The notes under the pieces are model-generated. The model was not told the DNA's origin. It worked only from the letters and a program-made list of their open reading frames with translations, and did no database searches. Positions 58,950 through 64,000 of a stretch of DNA of 64,000 bases are shown here, piece by piece (the first letter of the stretch is position 1; every line of letters begins with the position of its first letter). Origin of the DNA: Adiantum capillus-veneris (taxonomy: Eukaryota; Streptophyta; Polypodiopsida; Polypodiales; Pteridaceae); NCBI GenBank assembly GCA_014529385.2, contig CM043959.1, positions 64,989,753 through 65,053,752 on the forward strand. Direction: 5' to 3'. A program made the translations under genes and the position numbers.

Positions 58950-60091
58950 TGTGAGCGAGATGAAAACACACACAACGCCTCTATAACGACCCGACACACA
59001 CTCTTGGGAAGATACACACACACACTATGGGGCACCACTCGGCTTACACAACACACCTGGCCGAGACAGGACACACACCTATGGAGTGAGAGGAGAGAGA
59101 CGATCCGGTTACCCACTCCACACAGAGAGATACACACACACACACACCCAAAAAACTCAGCTCCAAAGGGGAGAATTTCTTATGTTTAGATACAATTGAG
59201 CTTGGGCCAACACCAATGGGGCAAACAGCTCACACCATATGGGTAAAAGATACCAGATACAATCACAAATTGGAGAAGAAGCTTCACTCACCGGAGAAGA
59301 TTACACAGAAAAACAGCAGAAAAAGAGTGAGGAATTTGGCAAAATGGACAGCGCCATCGCGTCCGGAACGGCCGAAAACCCTAGTCTACAATGTCAAAGT
59401 GCTCAAATCCGACATCGGATGAGCAGTTTACGGCCAAAACAGGCTCCAAAAACCCAAAAAACACACCTGCGGCTGTTCCTCCTCTCTTCTCCACGTTTTT
59501 TCTGGTCTTCTCTTTGTTTTTTCAGTTCCCACACTTAGCTTTTTTAGTTGGGCACCCTTGGCCTTTTAGATGACCTCAAACGCACCCCGAACAGGCCAAA
59601 AACTGACCTCGCAGTGCATAGTTGTCACCTTTTTGCATCATTTGCACACCTGGCACTCAGCTTTTTTCCAATAATGCATCTCGCCACCACGTGAAGTGGC
59701 CCCAAAAAGTGGTCCTAATGATGACCTTTCTGCGTAACTCTCACAAGAAAACACCCACGTTGTGTCCGTCCTCATCTGCGTGCAAATATTGACCTCGTTC
59801 GGCCTCCTGACGCCACTAGATGCCATCTGACGCACCTGCTTACCTCATGTTGTCGGCCCGCGGATAGCTTCCTCGAGAAGTTTTAAGCGCTACCAACTCC
59901 TCATTATTGTAGAAAAACACAGTGGTACTGGTAATAGTGAAAATCGATGCACTATGTACATGCTGTCCTACCTGTACACATGTGGGCCCCACATAACCAC
60001 CTGGCTCTAGAAAATGGGCAATCCTTTATTCGATGCACCATGCATGTATATGTACATATGCGCAATCCCTTGCTCCAAAAAACTCCTAACA
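58950..60091 (-). repeat. gypsy 5' LTR
   Basis: 1142-bp LTR, about 12 substitutions from the 3' LTR. Reading frames inside it are shared by both LTRs and look non-coding. Confidence 0.93.
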
Positions 60092-61274
60092 ACGTTTTTT
60101 GTCAATCCGTTCCACCCTAAAATGTCGACCTTTACACCATGCTGCTGTGTATGACTTATACTACAACCAACAAAGATTATGAGTGTCCATTCAAACATCT
60201 AGAAAGTTACTAGTAGTACATTGCAAGCTTACCTTGGTCGTGCAACCCCTAGAGTACTCCCACTCTTCCTCAGTCACTTCTTCACCGCACTGTTGTGCAC
60301 TTTTCAGTTGGTTGTGCAACCATCTTAAGCTCATGAATGTTGGTAGGCTCTCCAAACCTGTCGGATAGTGCATCGGTGGTCGTCTTCCCCGTCTCGACTC
60401 GATTCTTGCCCTTTGTCACTCTTGCTTTGCATCCTCATATTGTGAGATCCACTTTTGCATGACTGGATTGTGAAGCATGCAAAATCGGTTGATTTTAGCC
60501 TCTAGATCTTCCGTCATCTTCTTCTCAACAACGAGATTGCACATGACAATTCCAGATATGCACTCATCATCTATGGTTCGCCATAGCATGTCCCTGGCTT
60601 TATCAAATCCGTCTAGCCACTCTCCAATGTACACTAGGGACTCTGATACCAGCCAACCTTCTGCCATGCTACCCTCCGGACGTGCCTTCTGACGCACATA
60701 TCCCTTGAGCGTTTTCATGAAACGTTCTAAAAAGAACATCCATCTGGAATGTACTGTGCCGGCTATTTCCACCTCATCAACTATGTGAACAAGAAGATGC
60801 ACCTGAATGGTTAGCATGGTAGTAGGAAAATGTTTCTCAACCATACACACAACCTCCACAGCGTTTAGTTGGCGAATGGTATGGAGTCTACGTTGATCTC
60901 CTTTTGTGAGATCCATTGTACCAACTTCGCAAGTTTGTAGATTGTGTTACGGACGTCAAGAGACAGACATCCCCCAAGCTATCAGAGGCTACATCTTGTG
61001 GCCTCACATATGCTGCTTGACCAAAGCACTTGCGAACACGTCTATTGGGTTGCAAGATTGCTGCATGTTGGCCAGCGTCAGAGTCCGACGAGTTATAATT
61101 GGCAACAACTCGATCTATAATAGATGGATCGAACTCGCCAAATTCGCGAACGTGCTGCAAAGAAACGCGTCTTGTCCGTCGCACAGCATGCTTGCAATGG
61201 TTACAAGGACATAAGATCCTCGTTGAGAGATAGGTGTTTCGGTTGGACAGCCCCACATCCTCGTCACTACTCAT
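60092..61274 (-). pseudogene. CACTA copy 1 transposase, N-terminal exons (DUF4218; DDE region deleted)
   Basis: From 61274 (MSSDEDVGLSNRN) the frame has the zinc-type ILCPCNHCKH block of the transposase-associated domain. At about 60960-61020 it passes directly into VRNTIYKLAKLVQW-type sequence and then, after a frameshift, the DUF4218 domain: VCMVEKHFPTTMLTIQVHLL, GTVHSRWMFFLERFMKTLK and KARPEGSMAEG (60880-60640). The Transposase_21 (TNP2) catalytic domain expected between the two is absent. The exon continues past a TGA to EEEWEYSRGCTTK and ends at 60233 with a GTAAGC donor. The intron is 60161-60232 (GGTTGTAG acceptor). The next exon, 60160-60092, encodes YKSYTAAWCKGRHFRV before the gypsy insertion. 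Confidence 0.82.
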
Positions 61275-61338
61275 AATGAGGACAAAAATCTTATAACCTG
61301 GACAACAAATTTAATCTTCTATTGACATTCTTCGTCTT

Positions 61339-61390
<52 letters not shown>

Positions 61391-62174
61391 TTGTTCACAC
61401 TGTAAACTACCTCACATTCTCTAGTCATGTCCAATCCCCGCACACCTCGGTCTAGAGGTGCACGGAGATCAGAACCACCGGGTTATAATCTCGTCTTTAT
61501 TGGTCAATGCCTATATTTGTGGGTACAAGAAATCTACACACCCACGTCTACATGATACTGCATATAGTGGACAAAACCCCTTTGCCTCTTCTCTAGCTGT
61601 AGCATTTCACAGCATCTTGACATCTTTTCATAGTAGATCTTTGTTTGTAGCATGCAGGTACGTCATTCTTGCAATGTAGCTGATGTCTACTCAAGGCACT
61701 TAATTCTTATTCTAGATTTGACGGGATGTGGTGTGTGTGTGTGTGTGTGTGACCCTTGAAATCGTCATCTTGCATCACTAATTTCTATGTATACTCAATT
61801 TGCTCTTCCATTAGCTGAACATGACGGCTTATTGTATGGTAGCAGCAGTCGAACATGCAGGTGGAATTGCTGGTCCGCATGGGCTGTCGAGGCTGTGAGA
61901 GCAGGAAATTTTCTCGCCATTTCTTCTAACCTTATCTTAAACGATTTCCTCGCCATTTCTTCTAACCTTAATTAAATAACATAAATCTAATTTAATATAA
62001 CATATATAAACCTAAATCTAATCTAATATAACGTAAATCTAAATATAACGTAAATAAACCTAAATCTAATCAAACGTAAATCTAACTAAAAATAAACCTA
62101 AATCTAATCTAATTTAACTTAAATAAGCCTAAATCTAATTTAACGTAAGTCTACATCTAACCTAATCTTTAACG
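61275..62174. repeat. Transposase upstream region with (CT)n and AAATCTAA repeats
   Basis: (CT)n at 61342-61384. 61390-61660 matches 11610-11880 of CACTA copy 2. (TG)n at 61731-61751. Degenerate CCTAAATCTAATCTAA-like units at 61970-62165 match the longer array at 12000-12600. No gene. Confidence 0.75.
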
Positions 62175-62595
62175 TCTTTTGGGATAGTTTCCTACAACGT
62201 TAAAACTCTCTTCTTCTTTTGTGTGTTTGTGGGTGTGTGTGTGCCAATAAAAAGAGAAAAATGGTATAACCTTTCTATCACCCAAGTGTGGTAGATTGGT
62301 TATGCCATTTTCCTCTTGAATAACAAGTCTTGGTTTCAACTCCTCGTTGGCTAGATTTTTAGGTCTCTTTAATTAGTTTCATACGACGTTAAATTAAACT
62401 CTCTTCTTCTCGGGTGTGTGCACGCCAATAAAAAAAAGGAGAAAAATGGTATAACTTTTCTATCACCGAAGTGTGATAGATTGGTTATGCCATTTCCCTT
62501 ATGAATAACATGTTTTGAGTTCAACTCTTGTCAACTAGATCTTTAAGGTCTCTTGAGATACTTTCCTACGATGTTAAAACTCTCTTCTTCTTCTT
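62175..62595. repeat. About 185-bp tandem repeat, 2.2 copies
   Basis: Units begin near 62175, 62362 and 62548. They share GTTAAA...CTCTCTTCTTCT, AAATGGTATAAC.TTTCTATCACC and GATTGGTTATGCCATTT. The last copy stops in a CT tract. Confidence 0.75.
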
Positions 62596-62596
<1 letters not shown>

Positions 62597-62659
<63 letters not shown>

Positions 62660-62924
62660 TTTTATATATATATATATCTCTCTCTCTCTTTTCCTCTCTC
62701 AATGTGTGTGCATTCTTTGATTATACATGTGTATGTGCGCTTTTTTGGTTTATGCATGCTCTCTCCCTCTGTTCCTCTCTCAATGTGTGTGTGCTTTCTT
62801 TGATTATACATGTGTGTGTGCGCATTTTTGGTTTATGCATGCTCTCTCTCTTTTGCTCTCTCTCAATGTGCATGTGCTTTCTTTGTGTATGCATGTGTGT
62901 GTGCGTTTTTTTGTTTATGCTTGT

Positions 62925-62960
<36 letters not shown>

Positions 62961-63078
62961 ACACAATGTGTGTGTTATGTGTGTGTGTGTGTGTGTGTGA
63001 AAGGGAGGGAGAGAGAAAGAGGGGAAGGGACCATGAGAGTGAGGAGAGGGAAGGAGCATACCTGGCTCTCCTTCCTCT

Positions 63079-63138
<60 letters not shown>

Positions 63139-63212
63139 AGGAGAGAGAGAAAGAGGGGAAGGGAACATGAGAGTGAGGAGAGGAAAGGAGCATACCTGGC
63201 TCTCCTTCCTCT

Positions 63213-63264
<52 letters not shown>

Positions 63265-63300
63265 AGAAGATAGAGAGAGAGAGAGAGGGAGAGCGTTACC
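62597..63300. repeat. CT/TG microsatellites and two minisatellites
   Basis: (CT)n 62600-62656. Three units of about 80 bp at 62695-62925 (CTCTCTCAATGTGTGTG, TTTGATTATACATGTG, TTTATGCATG). Two units of about 130 bp at 63005-63120 and 63139-63263 (GGAGCATACCTGGCTCTCCT followed by (TG)n). All lie between the transposase upstream region and the right subterminal repeats. Confidence 0.8.
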
Positions 63301-63518
63301 TTGCTTGGTTGAGCGCGAGTTGAAAACTCAGATCTGAGATTTGAGTTTTCGGACGCTCTCGGTTATTTTTTTTAGCCCTGTTGTTGGCGTCGCTATAGGT
63401 GTCGCTATGAGCGTCGCTATGTTACTTGTAACATAGCGACGCATATAGCGACGCCGTGCATTTTCATATTTGAGCTTCGCAGTATGAGCGTCGCTAATGT
63501 TAAGCATGGCTTGTAGTG
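63301..63518 (-). repeat. CACTA copy 1 right terminal and subterminal repeats
   Basis: Aligns with 16207-16413. Contains about six GCGTCGCTA-type motifs and a 32-bp palindrome at 63411-63442: two perfect 15-bp arms (GCGTCGCTATGTTAC) around TT. The terminus is CACTACAAGCC on the minus strand, and AAC follows outside. Confidence 0.85.
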
Positions 63519-63900
63519 AACCATGTTTGCAAGTCCTTGATACACTTATGCACGAATTGATCTCTGATTGTTTCTAAATCATAATAACCTTGACTCCTCC
63601 ATAGTATTGTAGGCATCAACAATGTACTGCTACAACAATCGTCCTCCACGTAAAAGGCATTATGTGGTGTCACTCCTAATCTGCAACCTGAAAGTGTAGT
63701 ATTGTTTTTGTGTAACAAATTGCTGCTCATTGGGAGTTTGTGGTATATATGGATGCCACCCATCCTCTCCATTAGGAAATAATATAACATATAGTAAAGG
63801 CATATTTGATCGATGTAGGTTGGAGATCCTTTTAAGTCCCCCCATCATGATACTGCAATACAATATCACGATGGCCGATGTTGCTCTCATCTTCTTGCCC
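63519..63900 (-). pseudogene. Helitron N-terminal domain, proximal part
   Basis: The minus strand to the right of CACTA copy 1 encodes LLYVILFPNGEDGWHPYIP (about 63740-63800), the QKQYYTFRLQIR block and a LETIRDQFVHKCI segment. These match the order of the Helitron-like N domain that precedes the GRRIVLPSSF block found at 42770. Frames change near 63660 and again just before the junction. The first three bases, AAC at 63519-63521, are the CACTA target duplication. Confidence 0.8.
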
Positions 63901-64000
63901 TGGCATAATTGTTACAACCTCAGATCCGCGTGGGGCTAAATATTGCCAACCATTTTGACGCTTTTCAGTACTGACCATCTTCATGTTTGGGATTCCTTCA

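Larger units (their letters stand above)
51359..60091 (-). mobile_element. Ty3/gypsy retrotransposon with two RNase H domains, 8733 bp
   Basis: LTRs of 1144 bp (51359-52502) and 1142 bp (58950-60091) have TG...CA ends (TGTTAGGAG...CTCACA on the minus strand) and differ at about 12 positions plus one 2-bp indel (about 1%). The target duplication is ACGT (51355-51358 and 60092-60095), possibly AACGT. Gag, protease, reverse transcriptase, RNase H, a second RNase H and integrase lie in that order on the minus strand. The double RNase H is typical of the Tat-like lineage. Two in-frame stops and one frameshift inactivate this copy. It sits inside a transposase exon of CACTA copy 1. Confidence 0.93.
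42828..63518 (-). mobile_element. CACTA (En/Spm) transposon copy 1, complete ends, 20,691 bp
   Basis: The left end CACTACAAGAGGTTG starts at 42828. The right end, on the minus strand, is CACTACAAGCC ending at 63518. Both are bordered by AAC (42825-42827 and 63519-63521), the 3-bp duplication of this superfamily. AGCGACGC subterminal repeats lie at both ends. Inside are an accessory gene (43427-44731) and a transposase gene (50676-61274), both on the minus strand, plus a copia and a gypsy insertion. Without these two (5.5 and 8.7 kb) the element would be about 6.4 kb. The transposase lacks its catalytic region, so it is non-autonomous. Confidence 0.9.
38662..64000 (-). mobile_element. Helitron (Rep/Helicase type), runs off the right edge
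   Basis: The 3' end is CTAG at 38662-38665 (minus), followed by T, with a GC-rich ACCTGCCGGTAGGT palindrome about 15 bases inside. Going upstream on the minus strand come a Pif1-like helicase (39640-41080), the linker and Rep regions (41100-42827), the 20.7-kb CACTA copy 1 inserted at 42828-63518, and the N-terminal Helitron-like domain from 63519 past the window end. The 5' TC end is not in the window. Frameshifts and stops in both domains show that it is dead. Confidence 0.82.

Noticed and set aside
63411-63442. 32-bp palindrome as a microRNA precursor or terminator
   Set aside because: The same motif is repeated at all three CACTA ends in other arrangements, so transposase-binding subterminal repeats explain it better.

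Overview
This window is intergenic, repeat-dominated DNA from a large plant nuclear genome. The evidence is Ty1/copia and Ty3/gypsy retrotransposons, L1-type LINEs, two CACTA (En/Spm) DNA transposons with introns, a Rep/Helicase Helitron, a decayed PPR gene and very many long (CT)n, (TG)n and poly-G tracts. I see no intact host gene, no rRNA or functional tRNA gene and no CRISPR. The PPR type, the abundant L1-like LINEs and the long microsatellites would fit a fern or another seed-free land plant, but this is only an impression.

Layout. 1-3390: AT-rich dispersed repeats. 3391-16413: CACTA copy 2, flanked by TTC duplications, left end lost; it holds a fragment of an older copia element (4460-5061), a decayed copia element (about 6022-10803) and long simple repeats. 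16475-23298: full-length LINE-1 with a 14-bp target duplication and poly-A. 23299-28980: dispersed repeats, a 5'-truncated LINE tail and a tRNA-derived SINE. 28980-31580: second, 5'-truncated LINE. 33215: candidate Helitron 3' end. 35300-37990: degenerate PPR gene, minus strand. 38662 to beyond 64000: Helitron, minus strand, split by CACTA copy 1 (42828-63518, 20,691 bp, AAC target duplication). CACTA copy 1 contains a complete copia element (44832-50369, LTRs about 2.6% different) and a complete gypsy element with two RNase H domains (51359-60091, LTRs about 1% different).

History read from the junctions: Helitron first, then CACTA 1 into its Rep gene, then copia and gypsy into CACTA 1. Removing the gypsy restores an open transposase exon; removing CACTA 1 restores an open Rep frame at the junction, although that gene is frameshifted a few codons upstream. 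Every element-encoded gene seen carries stops, frameshifts or deletions, so nothing here looks autonomous. The most unusual observations are a leader sequence shared by the copia and gypsy elements, a LINE ORF1 with an unrecognised C-terminal domain, palindromic AGCGACGC subterminal repeats in the CACTA family, and an empty paralogous site that fixes the exact insertion point of CACTA copy 2.
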